Counted from the stretch's first letter, positions 36,704 through 45,630 are shown. The stretch is DNA of 64,000 bases from Bacillota bacterium (GCA_023454175.1 JAEXRW010000010.1:124001-188000), one strand, 5' to 3'. Program-made: numbers and translations. The notes: generated from the letters alone by a model not told the origin.

Positions 36704-36732
36704 TTGACAAAGGGCGGACAAGGGCGTAAAAT
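36704..36732 (+). promoter_or_regulatory. rho promoter
   Basis: TTGACA (36704-36709), 17-bp spacer, TAAAAT (36727-36732). It predicts a 5' leader of about 215 nt. Confidence 0.8.
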
Positions 36733-36770
36733 TTTCACAATGGTATGGGAATAATTATGTTGTGAGAAAC

Positions 36771-36837
36771 CTCCGGTCCAAACCTCTCAAACACTTATCC
36801 AAAACCGATACAACCGTAAACAACCACTTTATCAGAC
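36771..36837 (+). promoter_or_regulatory. C-rich, G-poor rho leader (rut-like)
   Basis: By my count about 24 C and 5 G in 67 bases, with regular CC/TC dinucleotides and little predicted pairing. A run of seven or more Ts lies near 36850. This is what a Rho utilisation site looks like and fits autogenous control as known for rho in other bacteria. Confidence 0.5.
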
Positions 36838-36955
36838 AGCTGCCCTATGTTTTTTTATCTGTATGCCTGTGTTGACTGCAGCTTATTGCGGCGATTGAAT
36901 CCATGCCTTATTCAAAACAATAAACAATTGACTATATACAAGAAGGGATTTGAAG

Positions 36956-38551
36956 ATGGAACGGAAAGCGCTCGAAGAAATGGGATTGGCAGAGCTGCGT
37001 GATGTGGCCAAGGAAAAAGGGATCAAAAGCATCACCCGGTACCGCAAGCAGGAGCTTGTGGAGATGATACTGCAAAAAGAGGGACAGACCGGCGGGACAG
37101 AACCGCAGCAGGCAGAAGCTGTTGAAATAACGCAGCCCGAAGCGGTACAGGAAGCACCTGCACAGGCCGATGTGGAACCAGAGCAGACGATAGCACAGGC
37201 GGAGGCGGAAACGCCGGCTGCGCCCAAGAGTGAGCAGCAGGAAGCAGCGGCAGAAGGCCAGGGCGAAGGGGATATGCGCCGGGGCCGTTTCACCCGCTTC
37301 ACGCGATATGGCGAGGGCGGAAACCCGGCCGTGAACGAACTGATCCAAAGCGGGGAGTGCGGCGAAGCTTCGGGAGTGCTGGAAGTGCTGCCCGATGGAT
37401 ATGGCTTCCTCCGCTCGGACAACTACCTGCCGGGTAATCGTGACGTATACGTCTCGATGACACAGATACGGCGATTCAACCTGAAAACCGGCGACCTCGT
37501 GGCGGGCAAGACACGCCCCTCCCGTGACGGCGACAAATACCTGGCCCTTCTCTACATCAACACCATCAACGGCGACGAACCCCAGAAGGCGATAGAACGG
37601 CGGCCTTTCGAGGACCTGACGCCCATCTACCCGGACGTGAGGCTCACACTGGAAAACAAGCGGTCCCAGAACGACCTGGCGATACGGCTCATCGACCTGA
37701 TCGCGCCCATTGGCCGGGGGCAGCGCGGCCTCATCGTAGCCCCGCCGAAAGCCGGCAAAACGATCCTGCTCAAAAAGATAGCCAACAGCATCACCGATAA
37801 TTACCCCGATATACACCTGATTATGCTGCTCATCGACGAACGCCCCGAAGAAGTGACGGATATGAAGCGCTCCATCAAGGGCGAAGTCATATTCAGCACC
37901 TTTGACGAGCTGCCCGAACACCATACCCGCGTGGCCGAGATGGTGCTGGACCGTGCACAGCGGCTGGTGGAGCATCAAAAAGATGTGGTCATTCTTCTCG
38001 ACAGCATCACGCGCCTGGCCCGGGCATACAACCTGACCATCCCGCCGACAGGCCGTACGCTCTCGGGTGGACTCGATCCGGGAGCACTGCACAAGCCCAA
38101 GCGGTTCTTCGGCGCGGCGCGCAACATCGAAGAGGGCGGCAGCCTCACCATCATCGCCACTACCCTGGTGGAAACGGGCAGCAGGCTGGACGACATCATC
38201 TACGAAGAATTCAAGGGAACGGGCAACATGGAGATCCACCTGGACCGCAAGATGTCGGAAAAACGCATCTTCCCTGCCATAGATATATACAAATCCGGCA
38301 CACGGCGCGAGGAGATCCTGCTCACGCCCAAGGAGCTGGATGGTATCTACACCATCCGCAAGATCATGTCGGCGGCACCCACGCAGGATGTCACCGAAAA
38401 CCTCATCGGTATGATGATGCCCACCACCTCCAACGACCAATTCCTCACCAAACTGGGCGAGTGGATCCGGATCATGGAGAAGGATGGGTTTACCGCCGAT
38501 CTTGGATCACCCAATTCGAGGAACAAGCGGAACCTCAACAACGATTATTAA
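36956..38551 (+). CDS. rho: Transcription termination factor Rho
   Basis: A hexameric RNA-dependent ATPase/translocase. The Rho_N helical domain (1-45) is followed by an acidic, Gln/Glu/Ala-rich insertion (~46-105) absent from minimal Rho proteins. Next come the cold-shock RNA-binding domain (SGVLEVLPDGYGFLRSDNY), Walker A (APPKAGKTILLKK), Walker B (VVILLDSITRLARAYN) and the SGGLD loop. 531 residues. The ATG at 36956 follows AGAAGGGA; TTG 36950 is an alternative. Its leader seems to carry a rut-like stretch. Confidence 0.96.
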   Translation: MERKALEEMGLAELRDVAKEKGIKSITRYRKQELVEMILQKEGQTGGTEPQQAEAVEITQPEAVQEAPAQADVEPEQTIAQAEAETPAAPKSEQQEAAAEGQGEGDMRRGRFTRFTRYGEGGNPAVNELIQSGECGEASGVLEVLPDGYGFLRSDNYLPGNRDVYVSMTQIRRFNLKTGDLVAGKTRPSRDGDKYLALLYINTINGDEPQKAIERRPFEDLTPIYPDVRLTLENKRSQNDLAIRLIDLIAPIGRGQRGLIVAPPKAGKTILLKKIANSITDNYPDIHLIMLLIDERPEEVTDMKRSIKGEVIFSTFDELPEHHTRVAEMVLDRAQRLVEHQKDVVILLDSITRLARAYNLTIPPTGRTLSGGLDPGALHKPKRFFGAARNIEEGGSLTIIATTLVETGSRLDDIIYEEFKGTGNMEIHLDRKMSEKRIFPAIDIYKSGTRREEILLTPKELDGIYTIRKIMSAAPTQDVTENLIGMMMPTTSNDQFLTKLGEWIRIMEKDGFTADLGSPNSRNKRNLNNDY

Positions 38552-38580
38552 TCGAACACAACGGTCCATACTCAGGAGAT

Positions 38581-38610
38581 AAAAGACAGCCGGTATTCCA
38601 GCTGTCTTTT
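38581..38610 (+). terminator. Intrinsic terminator after rho
   Basis: AAAAGACAGC / GCTGTCTTTT, 10-bp perfect stem and 10-nt loop. Confidence 0.85.
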
Positions 38611-38631
38611 GCATTATCTAGAAGGGAGACC

Positions 38632-39144
38632 CTATTGATGGATTTCACTTATGACTGCCTCCACTTTTTTCACACGCGCCGCATCATCCCTTGTAATACC
38701 GAAAAGGCATACACGTGCCGCCATATCGTCCGTGCCCACCTGCGGGACGATACGCTGCATATATAATTTCAGTATCGAACCGTCCCGTACAGCATTTCCT
38801 GTGAGGAGCGTTATTGAGCCGCTGGGCTCGCTTTCGATATAGGCGTAGATCAGGCTATTGCGGAAAAAGGATTCATCATAGTCCTGCATCAAAGGATCTT
38901 CCGTTTGGGATTGTCCGGGATGGTCCATGAGGAAGACCTCCCAATCGGAGAAGGTATCGATGAGGAGCGGCTTTCCATACTGGTAACTTTCGTTCCACAC
39001 GGCACGGTATTCCCCTGAAACAATCTTCAGCGGGGCAGGAGAATTCGTGGCAGCAGGTGAAGAGGCATTTGGCTGCGGCGCACAGCCGGTACAGACCAGC
39101 ATTGCGGTTATCAGCAGGATAATGACGTATTTCATTTGTATCAT
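38632..39144 (-). CDS. Putative lipoprotein
   Basis: 170 residues. A signal peptide with lipobox VCTGC is followed by a Ser/Pro/Ala-rich linker and a mixed alpha/beta domain (IVSGEYRAVWNESYQYGKP, SLIYAYIESEPSGSITLL, DDMAARVCLFGITRDDAARV). No family recognised. ATG 39144 lies 3 bases from GGAGGG and ATG 39135 lies 12 bases from it, so the exact start is open; both keep the lipobox. Confidence 0.6.
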   Translation of the reverse strand: MIQMKYVIILLITAMLVCTGCAPQPNASSPAATNSPAPLKIVSGEYRAVWNESYQYGKPLLIDTFSDWEVFLMDHPGQSQTEDPLMQDYDESFFRNSLIYAYIESEPSGSITLLTGNAVRDGSILKLYMQRIVPQVGTDDMAARVCLFGITRDDAARVKKVEAVISEIHQ

Positions 39145-39250
39145 CGCCCTCCAAGGCGGTGCCGTATTCCAGCACCCGGACAAGACAGGATAACCATATT
39201 ATATCATACACTGGATAATTATATCTAAACGGAATAGAAGCTGGATGCCC

Positions 39251-39283
39251 AAAAAGAAACGCCGGAAGAAACCGGCGTTTTAC
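39251..39283 (-). terminator. Intrinsic terminator (minus strand)
   Basis: AAACGCCGG / CCGGCGTTT hairpin; the minus transcript continues CTTTTTGGG. It follows the hydrolase gene ending at 39301. Confidence 0.8.
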
Positions 39284-39300
39284 AAGGGAAAATAGAATAT

Positions 39301-40350
39301 CTACCTGGTATCAAAACTGAAGGAATAAACCTGGTCGTAATGAGCGCCCATGCAGACTGTCACATCGCCGCTGACCTGGTTATAAACCAATGACCACTGG
39401 GTGCGGCCGGGAATCTGTACGCGGGATAGCACATCCAGGGCATCTCGATCGGACAGGATGCCGTTTGATGCTTCCAGAGCGCTCATCACCGTATTATAGC
39501 GTTCAAACTCAGAACCGCCCTCACCGATATTCTTCCCCTGGTACATGATGAAATTGGACGCTGCCTGATATTCCCCTTTTGACGGGGTGAGCTTCATATC
39601 CCCATCGAGAAACTCCACGACCACCGATCGACCTGAAGCATCGGATATGAGGTAGTGGCACTCCACGCCGCCCGAGAAATAGTAGTTGTAGTTTTTCAGC
39701 AGGGCGACGGCCTCATCCACGGTGGCGGCACGGTCCAGGACCAGGCGGATGGCGGTGGTGGTATTGAGCATGACCCTGCCGGCCTGTTTTGGCGGATCGG
39801 CATAGGGCACGGCAAGCAGGGCCATGGCGACGCCTTTTTCATTCACCCCGTCAAAGGGGAGATAGGGAGCCGCCAGGGTGAGAAAACTGTCAAACGAACC
39901 GGGATGGGGCACATAGCCTTCCCCATAACCCGCAAAAGCGAGATTTACCATGGATATTGACGCGTATCCATCGGACGGATGCGTTTTCAACAGGACGGCG
40001 GGAGCATAATCGAAATCAAAGTTCCGCGCGTAGATGCGACTGTCTTTACCATTCCCAGCGGTGAAGGCGGTGCAGCCGGCGGAAGCGATGCCAAGATCGA
40101 TATCCACTCCCTTCAGCAGGCGCTTGACCACAAACTTTTCAATGTCACGGTCGCTTTGCGCACCGGTTTTCAGAAAATCGGAAAAGCCATAGTCTCCGGC
40201 ATATGTCATGGTGTAAAGCGGATGCGAATCGACCTGCTTCAGAGATGAAAGCGTGACGAGTTCGTTCCCAAAGGCGATGGGCATAATGACGATGGTGAGG
40301 ACAACGATAAAGGCGATACATACGAGAACACAAGATATGACTTTTTTCAC
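39301..40350 (-). CDS. Linear amide C-N hydrolase (Ntn, choloylglycine hydrolase/C45-like)
   Basis: 349 residues with an N-terminal TM or signal helix (~5-27). The Ntn-hydrolase signature is GCTAFTAGNGKDSRIYARNFDF, with the probable nucleophile Cys at about 93 preceded by IASAG. Later blocks (NEKGVAMALL, LNTTTAIRLVLDRAATVDEAVALL, NFIMY) match the linear amide hydrolase group that includes bile salt hydrolases and acyltransferases. The Cys is not at the mature N-terminus, so processing would be needed. Substrate not predictable; the location is extracytoplasmic. Confidence 0.75.
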   Translation of the reverse strand: MKKVISCVLVCIAFIVVLTIVIMPIAFGNELVTLSSLKQVDSHPLYTMTYAGDYGFSDFLKTGAQSDRDIEKFVVKRLLKGVDIDLGIASAGCTAFTAGNGKDSRIYARNFDFDYAPAVLLKTHPSDGYASISMVNLAFAGYGEGYVPHPGSFDSFLTLAAPYLPFDGVNEKGVAMALLAVPYADPPKQAGRVMLNTTTAIRLVLDRAATVDEAVALLKNYNYYFSGGVECHYLISDASGRSVVVEFLDGDMKLTPSKGEYQAASNFIMYQGKNIGEGGSEFERYNTVMSALEASNGILSDRDALDVLSRVQIPGRTQWSLVYNQVSGDVTVCMGAHYDQVYSFSFDTR

Positions 40351-40596
40351 CGGATCCCATCCTACAAAATAAAATCAAGCAGACTCCCATCAATATACCA
40401 TACACAACAAGTACATAAAAGAGAATTATGGTGTACAGGATATCCCGGGCAGGCTTGTCGTTGTTAAAATGGAAACCCTTATCCGTTATTTACATGTGCA
40501 CTATTTCGATAAAAATACCTTATGACAATAACTAACAACCAGCCGCCGAATACATCGGATTATGACGTGGGATAATGGCAGTATGAAAGGCGGTAT

Positions 40597-40788
40597 GTGA
40601 AGATGGGAAAAATGAAGGAGAGCAAGGAACAGCCGACATTTTCGAGCAAAGCCAGGGAGGATGCAATGCACGAGGTGAACCCGCCGGGGGGGATGGGCGC
40701 CAAAAGCGGGAAATCGGTGGCACCCAGGGGCGCAGTGGTGAGCAAGACAGCCACGGGGAACCGGCGTGCGGACGACAGGAAGAAATAG
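40597..40788 (+). CDS. Small basic hydrophilic protein
   Basis: 61-63 residues. The GTG 40597 lies close to AAAGGCGG; ATG 40603 is possible. Rich in Lys, Arg, Ser, Gly, without hydrophobic segments, so probably disordered. No family. The next small gene follows 36 bases later and both may be cotranscribed. It could be a spore-specific small protein; that is only a guess from context. Confidence 0.45.
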   Translation: MKMGKMKESKEQPTFSSKAREDAMHEVNPPGGMGAKSGKSVAPRGAVVSKTATGNRRADDRKK

Positions 40789-40824
40789 CTATTGGCACTT
40801 CATCCTAAAAAGGAGGGAATACGA

Positions 40825-40980
40825 ATGGCAAGGAAAAGACGGAAAACGGGCGGCTGGGCCGACGTACACCCGGAATCCAGCGTTTGGGGACCAACTGTTG
40901 GTGCGCCATCGCTGGGCGGGAAAACAGGCTACGCCTCACCGGGCGTATATGAACCGGAATCCAAAACAGACGACTGGTGA
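40825..40980 (+). CDS. Small hydrophilic protein
   Basis: 51 residues from an ATG behind a perfect AAGGAGGG site. Basic N-terminus (MARKRRKTGG) and a Gly/Pro/Ser-rich remainder ending ESKTDDW. The strong ribosome site argues that it is real and well translated. No recognised domain. Confidence 0.55.
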   Translation: MARKRRKTGGWADVHPESSVWGPTVGAPSLGGKTGYASPGVYEPESKTDDW

Positions 40981-41175
40981 AACTATACCCTACTAAAGTT
41001 TTATTGAACGGTCAATAAATGCTGCCCCTCTTCGAGCCTGCCTACCTTGTGCAGGCTTTTACTTCGATAATGATCGAGCCAGGGATCGCGCCGCCCGAAA
41101 CACATCCGGCTTCAAATATTCTTGAAACTATTGCACACATTGAGAATAGTTTTGTATGGAAAACTGTTTTTCCTC

Positions 41176-41205
41176 TTGCAAAAACAGGCTGTAAATTGAT
41201 ATACT
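41176..41205 (+). promoter_or_regulatory. asd promoter
   Basis: TTGCAA (41176-41181), 18-bp spacer, TATACT (41200-41205), about 60 bases before the asd start. Confidence 0.6.
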
Positions 41206-41265
41206 GCTTCAAATACCGATTTTGTTCATGGCGTGTGCTACAAACTCTTTTTGGAGGGGTCATAT

Positions 41266-42342
41266 ATGAAAAAACTGAAAGCCGGTCTGATCGGCGGCAC
41301 GGGCATGGTGGGGCAGCGGTTCGCCATTTTACTGGAGAACCACCCCTGGTTTGAAGTGACGGCCATCGCCGCCAGCGAACGCTCTGCGGGCAAGACTTTC
41401 GAAGAGGCAGTGGCCGGCCGATGGGCAATGCAAAAACCCATTCCCGAAGCGCTAAAAAACATCAAAGTGCTGGATGCATCCAAAGTTTCCAAGGTAGCGG
41501 ACAAAGTGGACCTCGTATTCTGCGCCATCGACCTGGATAAGGCCGCAACGCGGGCGCTGGAAGAGGAATATGCAAAGGCGGAAGTGCCCGTCATCTCCAA
41601 CAACTCCGCGCACCGCATGACGCCCGATGTACCCATGCTGATCGCGGAAGTGAATGGTGCACATATCGACGTGATCGAGGCACAAAAAAAGCGGCTGGGC
41701 ACGAAACGGGGGTTCATCGTGGTGAAGCCCAACTGTTCGCTGCAGTCCTATGTGCCGGCGCTGCATCCATTGCTGGATTTCGGCATCGATAAAGTACTGG
41801 CATGCACGTACCAGGCGATATCGGGCGCTGGCAAAACGTTTGAAAGCTGGCCCGAGATGATCGACAACGTGATCCCCTATATAGCAGGGGAGGAACAGAA
41901 GAGCGAGCAGGAACCACTGAAGATCTGGGGGACCATCCAGAACGGCCAGATCGTACCGGCTGCTTCACCTTCCTTTACCACGCAGTGCATCCGCGTACCG
42001 GCAAGTGATGGGCACCTGGCGGCGGTGTTTGCAACATTCAAAAACAAGCCTTCCAAAGAGGAGATCATCCAGCGGTGGCGCTCCTTTGAAGCGGAGCCGC
42101 AGAAGCTAAACCTGCCCAGTGCGCCGAAGCCTTTCATCCAGTACTTCGAGGAAGACAACCGGCCACAGACGAAACTGGACCGGGATGCAGGCAACGGCAT
42201 GGCCATCTGCACAGGACGGCTGCGCGAGGACACCCAGTACGACTACAAATTTGTCTGCCTTTCCCATAATACCGTGCGCGGCGCGGCGGGCGGCGGGGTG
42301 CTATCGGCCGAACTCCTGAGCGCAAAAGGGTACATCAAGTAA
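41266..42342 (+). CDS. asd: Aspartate-semialdehyde dehydrogenase
   Basis: Reduces aspartyl phosphate to aspartate semialdehyde for lysine, DAP, threonine and methionine. 358 residues: Rossmann GLIGGTGMVGQRFA, catalytic Cys in KPNCSLQSY, and the late AICTGRLREDTQYDYKFV. The sequence resembles the archaeal/fungal-type branch rather than the enterobacterial one. ATG 41266 follows TTGGAGGGG. Monocistronic; no lysine riboswitch is evident in the short leader. Confidence 0.93.
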   Translation: MKKLKAGLIGGTGMVGQRFAILLENHPWFEVTAIAASERSAGKTFEEAVAGRWAMQKPIPEALKNIKVLDASKVSKVADKVDLVFCAIDLDKAATRALEEEYAKAEVPVISNNSAHRMTPDVPMLIAEVNGAHIDVIEAQKKRLGTKRGFIVVKPNCSLQSYVPALHPLLDFGIDKVLACTYQAISGAGKTFESWPEMIDNVIPYIAGEEQKSEQEPLKIWGTIQNGQIVPAASPSFTTQCIRVPASDGHLAAVFATFKNKPSKEEIIQRWRSFEAEPQKLNLPSAPKPFIQYFEEDNRPQTKLDRDAGNGMAICTGRLREDTQYDYKFVCLSHNTVRGAAGGGVLSAELLSAKGYIK

Positions 42343-42400
42343 AATTGAGAATTGAGATTTATCTACGGTGTGCTTAATTAGTGAGTGTATAATGAGACAG

Positions 42401-42440
42401 TGCTATAATGCACCAAGAGGAGGAGCAAAAAGCTCCTCCT
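42401..42440 (+). promoter_or_regulatory. Extended -10 promoter and 5' hairpin
   Basis: TGCTATAAT (42401-42409) is an extended -10 box. A perfect 9-bp hairpin, AGGAGGAGC-AAAAA-GCTCCTCCT (42418-42440), would form the first bases of the RNA and hides an AGGAGG. Confidence 0.5.
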
Positions 42441-42462
42441 GCCGATATCGGGGGAAGCAGCC

Positions 42463-43218
42463 ATGGCGAACATCTACATCAACAACTGGAATGCGGACAC
42501 GGTGAAGCTGGCCAGGAAAATGAACCTGGGGATCGAGATACGCGATTTCACCGATACAGGGAATTTGGAGGCACCCGAAGGCGTGCTCGAAAAGCTGAAT
42601 ACCGATCTTTCGGGCATCAGCCGGCTGGGGATGCACGGGCCTTTCTGGGACATGATCCCCGCCAGCCGCGACGCCGCCATCCGGGAAGCCGTGATGCGGC
42701 GCTACAACCAGGCATACGATGTCTGCGGGAAGGCGGGAGGGACGCACCTGGTGCTGCACAGCGGGTACATCCCCAAGACCTACTCCGGCAAAGAGTGGCT
42801 GGAGAACTCCATCGCCTTCTGGAAGGCATTCATGACAGGTAAACCCGAAGGGATCAACGTACACATCGAAAACGTATACGAAAAGAGCCACGACCTGCTG
42901 GCCCAGCTGCTGGATGCGGTAGGGCACCCCTATCTTTCGGCCTGCATGGATATCGGCCATGCCAACGCCAACACGTCCATCCAGCCGCGGGAATGGATCA
43001 AGGGGCTGAACCGGCGCATCGGCCACGCGCATATCCACAACAACGGCGGAGAGTATGACGACCATGCGGGGCCCTCCGAAGGTACGATCCCCATCCGTCG
43101 GACGCTGGACGCGCTGCTGGAATACGCCCCCGAGGCGGGCTGGACGATGGAAGTACTGCCCCAGTATGTCCAATCTTCCGTAGAGTGGCTGATGCGGCAC
43201 GATTACCTGCAAAGCTAA
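42463..43218 (+). CDS. Sugar phosphate isomerase/epimerase-like TIM barrel
   Basis: 251 residues of the xylose-isomerase-like TIM barrel: GMHGPFWDM, LVLHSGYIPK, NVHIENVYE (Glu ligand), ACMDIGHANAN (Asp-x-x-His), HAHIHNNGGEYDDH and a final WTMEVLP. Such proteins isomerise sugars or act on AP sites; the exact reaction cannot be set. GGGGAAG precedes the ATG. Confidence 0.8.
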   Translation: MANIYINNWNADTVKLARKMNLGIEIRDFTDTGNLEAPEGVLEKLNTDLSGISRLGMHGPFWDMIPASRDAAIREAVMRRYNQAYDVCGKAGGTHLVLHSGYIPKTYSGKEWLENSIAFWKAFMTGKPEGINVHIENVYEKSHDLLAQLLDAVGHPYLSACMDIGHANANTSIQPREWIKGLNRRIGHAHIHNNGGEYDDHAGPSEGTIPIRRTLDALLEYAPEAGWTMEVLPQYVQSSVEWLMRHDYLQS

Positions 43219-43320
43219 GAGCTGCGGTGTGGGTTTGATAGTTGACAGTTTAGGTGTGCCCTGCGGGAGTCAGATGATTCATTGATGGAAGACCGAAAGA
43301 TCAATAGGATTCAAAATTGA

Positions 43321-43355
43321 AAGGCTGCCGTTCCGATTGCGGAGCAGGCAGCCTT
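43321..43355 (-). terminator. Hairpin terminator
   Basis: AAGGCTGCC / GGCAGCCTT arms separated by 17 nt, just after the transporter gene on the minus strand and followed there by a T-rich stretch. Confidence 0.65.
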
Positions 43356-43373
43356 TGCAGTCCTTATTACCCT

Positions 43374-44657
43374 TTAAACCAGAAACATCAGGTAGAGGTA
43401 GACGGTACTGACGGCGACTGTCACGAGCATGACGGGGAAAGCAGTTTTAAAATACTTACCGAAGGTGATCTTGTGGCCGTGGTCCTCGGCAATGGCGGAG
43501 GCGATGACGTTGGCCCCCGCGCCGATCATGGTGCCGTTGCCTCCCAGGCACGCGCCCAGGGAAAGCGCCCACCACAGGGGCGTGATATCCATGGCCGACA
43601 TTTTACCCATCTCCGCGATGAGGGGGACCATGGTGACGACGAAGGGGATATTGCCAAAGAAGGATGCGGCGATGGCGGAGATCCACAGTATGGATAGCGT
43701 CGCAGCCACTACATTGCCACCGGTCATACCCAGAATACCTTTGGCTAGCAGGCCGATCACACCGCTTTCATTCAAAGCGCCCACCATGACGAAGAGGCCG
43801 ATGAAGAAGAGAATGGAATCCCATTCCACTTCTTTCAGCACCTTATCGGGCTTGATGCCTGATATGATGAGCAAAACGGCGGCGCCTGCCAGGGCTATGG
43901 TGGCCAGATGGTAATGGATCACTCCTTCGAGGATGAATCCGGTGACGACAACGCCGAGGATGATGAGGCTTTTGATCAGCAAAGGTTTATCCTTGATCGC
44001 CGTTTTTTCATCCAGAAGCGCAATGGCCTCAGCGGCCCTGGATGAAACCTTGAGCTTTTTCCGGTACATCATCACAAAGATCCAGGTGATGAGCAAGAGG
44101 ATGGGGAGGATAATCACACCGTCCACCCGCAGGAAATCCACAAAATCCAATCCGGAAGCGCTGGCGATGATGATATTGGGCGGATCCCCTATCAGCGTGG
44201 CGGTCCCGCCGACATTGGATGCGAAGACCGACGTTATGATAAAAGGAATCGGGTTCAGGTGCAGATCCTTGGCAACACTCAGGATAATGGGCAGCATCAA
44301 CAGGATGGTGGTGACATTATCCAGAAACGCGGAAAGGATGCCTGTTATGACACTCAGCAGAGCGAGCACGATAATAGGATGGCCTTTGGCCGTTTTCACA
44401 ATCCGTATGGCGATATATTCAAACAAACCGGAGCGCTTGATAGTCATGACGATGGTCATCATCCCTACCAGCAGGCCCAGGGTATTCCAGTCAATATGCG
44501 GAATGGCCTCATCCTGTGAGAGGATGCGGGTAAAAATCATCAATGCGGCACCGGCCAGGGCGACCACAGATTTATCGAATTTGTCCCAGATGATGAGCGC
44601 ATAGGCCACGACGAAGATCGAAGCCGATACGATCATCTGCACGGTATTGCCTTCCAT
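43374..44657 (-). CDS. ArsB/NhaD-type (ion transporter superfamily) permease
   Basis: 427 residues, 10-12 TM helices in two similar halves. Signatures: NVTTILLMLPIILSVAKD and SNVGGTATLIGDPPNIIIA in the first half, FFGNIPFVVTMVPLIAEM and GACLGGNGTMIGAGANVIA in the second, typical of CitMHS/ArsB/P-protein-like carriers. It probably exports or exchanges an anion or Na+; the substrate is not set by sequence. The start ATG follows GGAGGGGG. An intrinsic terminator lies 35 bases upstream of the start, so expression may be attenuated. Confidence 0.85.
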   Translation of the reverse strand: MEGNTVQMIVSASIFVVAYALIIWDKFDKSVVALAGAALMIFTRILSQDEAIPHIDWNTLGLLVGMMTIVMTIKRSGLFEYIAIRIVKTAKGHPIIVLALLSVITGILSAFLDNVTTILLMLPIILSVAKDLHLNPIPFIITSVFASNVGGTATLIGDPPNIIIASASGLDFVDFLRVDGVIILPILLLITWIFVMMYRKKLKVSSRAAEAIALLDEKTAIKDKPLLIKSLIILGVVVTGFILEGVIHYHLATIALAGAAVLLIISGIKPDKVLKEVEWDSILFFIGLFVMVGALNESGVIGLLAKGILGMTGGNVVAATLSILWISAIAASFFGNIPFVVTMVPLIAEMGKMSAMDITPLWWALSLGACLGGNGTMIGAGANVIASAIAEDHGHKITFGKYFKTAFPVMLVTVAVSTVYLYLMFLV

Positions 44658-44676
44658 AGTACCCCCTCCATAAAAC

Positions 44677-44790
44677 CATTATAAAAAATCAAGGGCGGAA
44701 ACTCAATAAAATGAGCTTTCCACCCCGAAAGCCTGGTTCTCTTGAAAACAGGACAAAATGCCCTGCCCAACCGAAAGATCAATCATTTTT
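44677..44790 (-). promoter_or_regulatory. Possible attenuated leader of the permease gene
   Basis: On the minus strand GGGTGGAAAGCTCA pairs with TGAGTTTCCGCCC (44693-44725), followed by GATTTTTT. A promoter-like TTGACC-18-TAACAT lies near 44800-44825, so this hairpin could be a riboswitch-type terminator. Two CTTTCGG copies and CAGG/CCTG arms lie upstream of it. It may instead just end the upstream DUF2179 transcript. Confidence 0.4.
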
Positions 44791-44850
44791 TTATTATGTT
44801 AACACATGTACTTTATTCCGGTCAAGCAAGAAAGCATTCCAAAGGCGGAA

Positions 44851-45402
44851 TCACTTCTTCAATCCTTTGAGATAACCGCCGTGCGCCACCTTCAGATCCG
44901 AAACGGTGATGACCGCGTCGCCGTGGTTTGCCTCTATGATGCGGGTGGCTTCGGGAATCCGTTTACGCTTGAGGTTCAGTATCAGCATCAGCCGTGCACC
45001 GTCCATTCCCTGCGCCTCCATGAGCGTGAGGCCAAAGTCGTTTTGCCGAAGGGTCTGTACGAGCACATCGGCTTTTTCGTCCTTGTTGACGATCACCTGC
45101 AGGGAGCATAAGCCGAACGCCAGTTTATTCTCCATCCAGGAACCCACGTAATTGCCCACCGAAAAAGCGGCGCCGAAAACAAGGATCTTGATCCAGTCAT
45201 TTTGAAAACCGGAAAGCACGGTGCCCGAGATGATGAGCCAGAGTATGATCTCAAAAAAAGCGACGATGGAGCCGATGAGCCTTTCCCCACGGGCGATGAG
45301 CACCAAACGGACTGTGGATACCGATACCTCTATGATCTTTCCAAAGAAAATGAAGATATACACCCAGATGCTCGTGCCCAGAAAGAAATCCAGAAACCCC
45401 AT
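44851..45402 (-). CDS. UPF0316 (DUF2179) membrane protein
   Basis: 183 residues: three TM helices in the first ~90 residues (IWVYIFIFFGKIIEVSVSTVRLVL, ending with GNYVGSWMENKLAFG), then a cytoplasmic DUF2179 alpha/beta domain (LQVIVNKDEKADVLVQTLR ... ITVSDLKVAHGGYLK). The family matches Bacillus YebE/UPF0316-type proteins of unknown function. The ATG follows AAAGGGG. Confidence 0.88.
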   Translation of the reverse strand: MGFLDFFLGTSIWVYIFIFFGKIIEVSVSTVRLVLIARGERLIGSIVAFFEIILWLIISGTVLSGFQNDWIKILVFGAAFSVGNYVGSWMENKLAFGLCSLQVIVNKDEKADVLVQTLRQNDFGLTLMEAQGMDGARLMLILNLKRKRIPEATRIIEANHGDAVITVSDLKVAHGGYLKGLKK

Positions 45403-45560
45403 ATAAGATCCCCTTTGATACTATCTTGATTGCAGTAATATACTCCATTATGCATGAATTGTCAAAGACTATTTGCCGCTCTCAAAAACACGCTGTTTGA
45501 AATCATGTTGGCGTATAATTCAGACCTTCATAAAATAAAAGCAATAATATCTTCAAACAC

Positions 45561-45608
45561 TTGACAGAATCGCAACAACAACTAAACTGTTAGTAACAGC
45601 ACTAGTGC
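45561..45608 (+). promoter_or_regulatory. blaI-type promoter with overlapping dyads
   Basis: TTGACA (45561-45566), 16-bp spacer, TAAACT (45583-45588). The dyad ACTAA-nnnn-TTAGT (45581-45594) covers the -10 box, a plausible operator for the regulator encoded next. A perfect palindrome GCACTAGTGC follows at 45599-45608. Confidence 0.55.
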
Positions 45609-45630
45609 ATTCGTAACGAGGTGAACGCAT

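Noticed and set aside
36932..38440. 502-codon frame opposite rho
   Set aside because: Antisense shadow of rho.
41206..41265. Lysine riboswitch before asd
   Set aside because: The predicted leader of about 55 nt is far too short for that aptamer.
43231..43260. TTGACA-like boxes in GTTGACAGTTG repeats as promoters
   Set aside because: No matching -10 box at proper spacing; they belong to dispersed short repeats.
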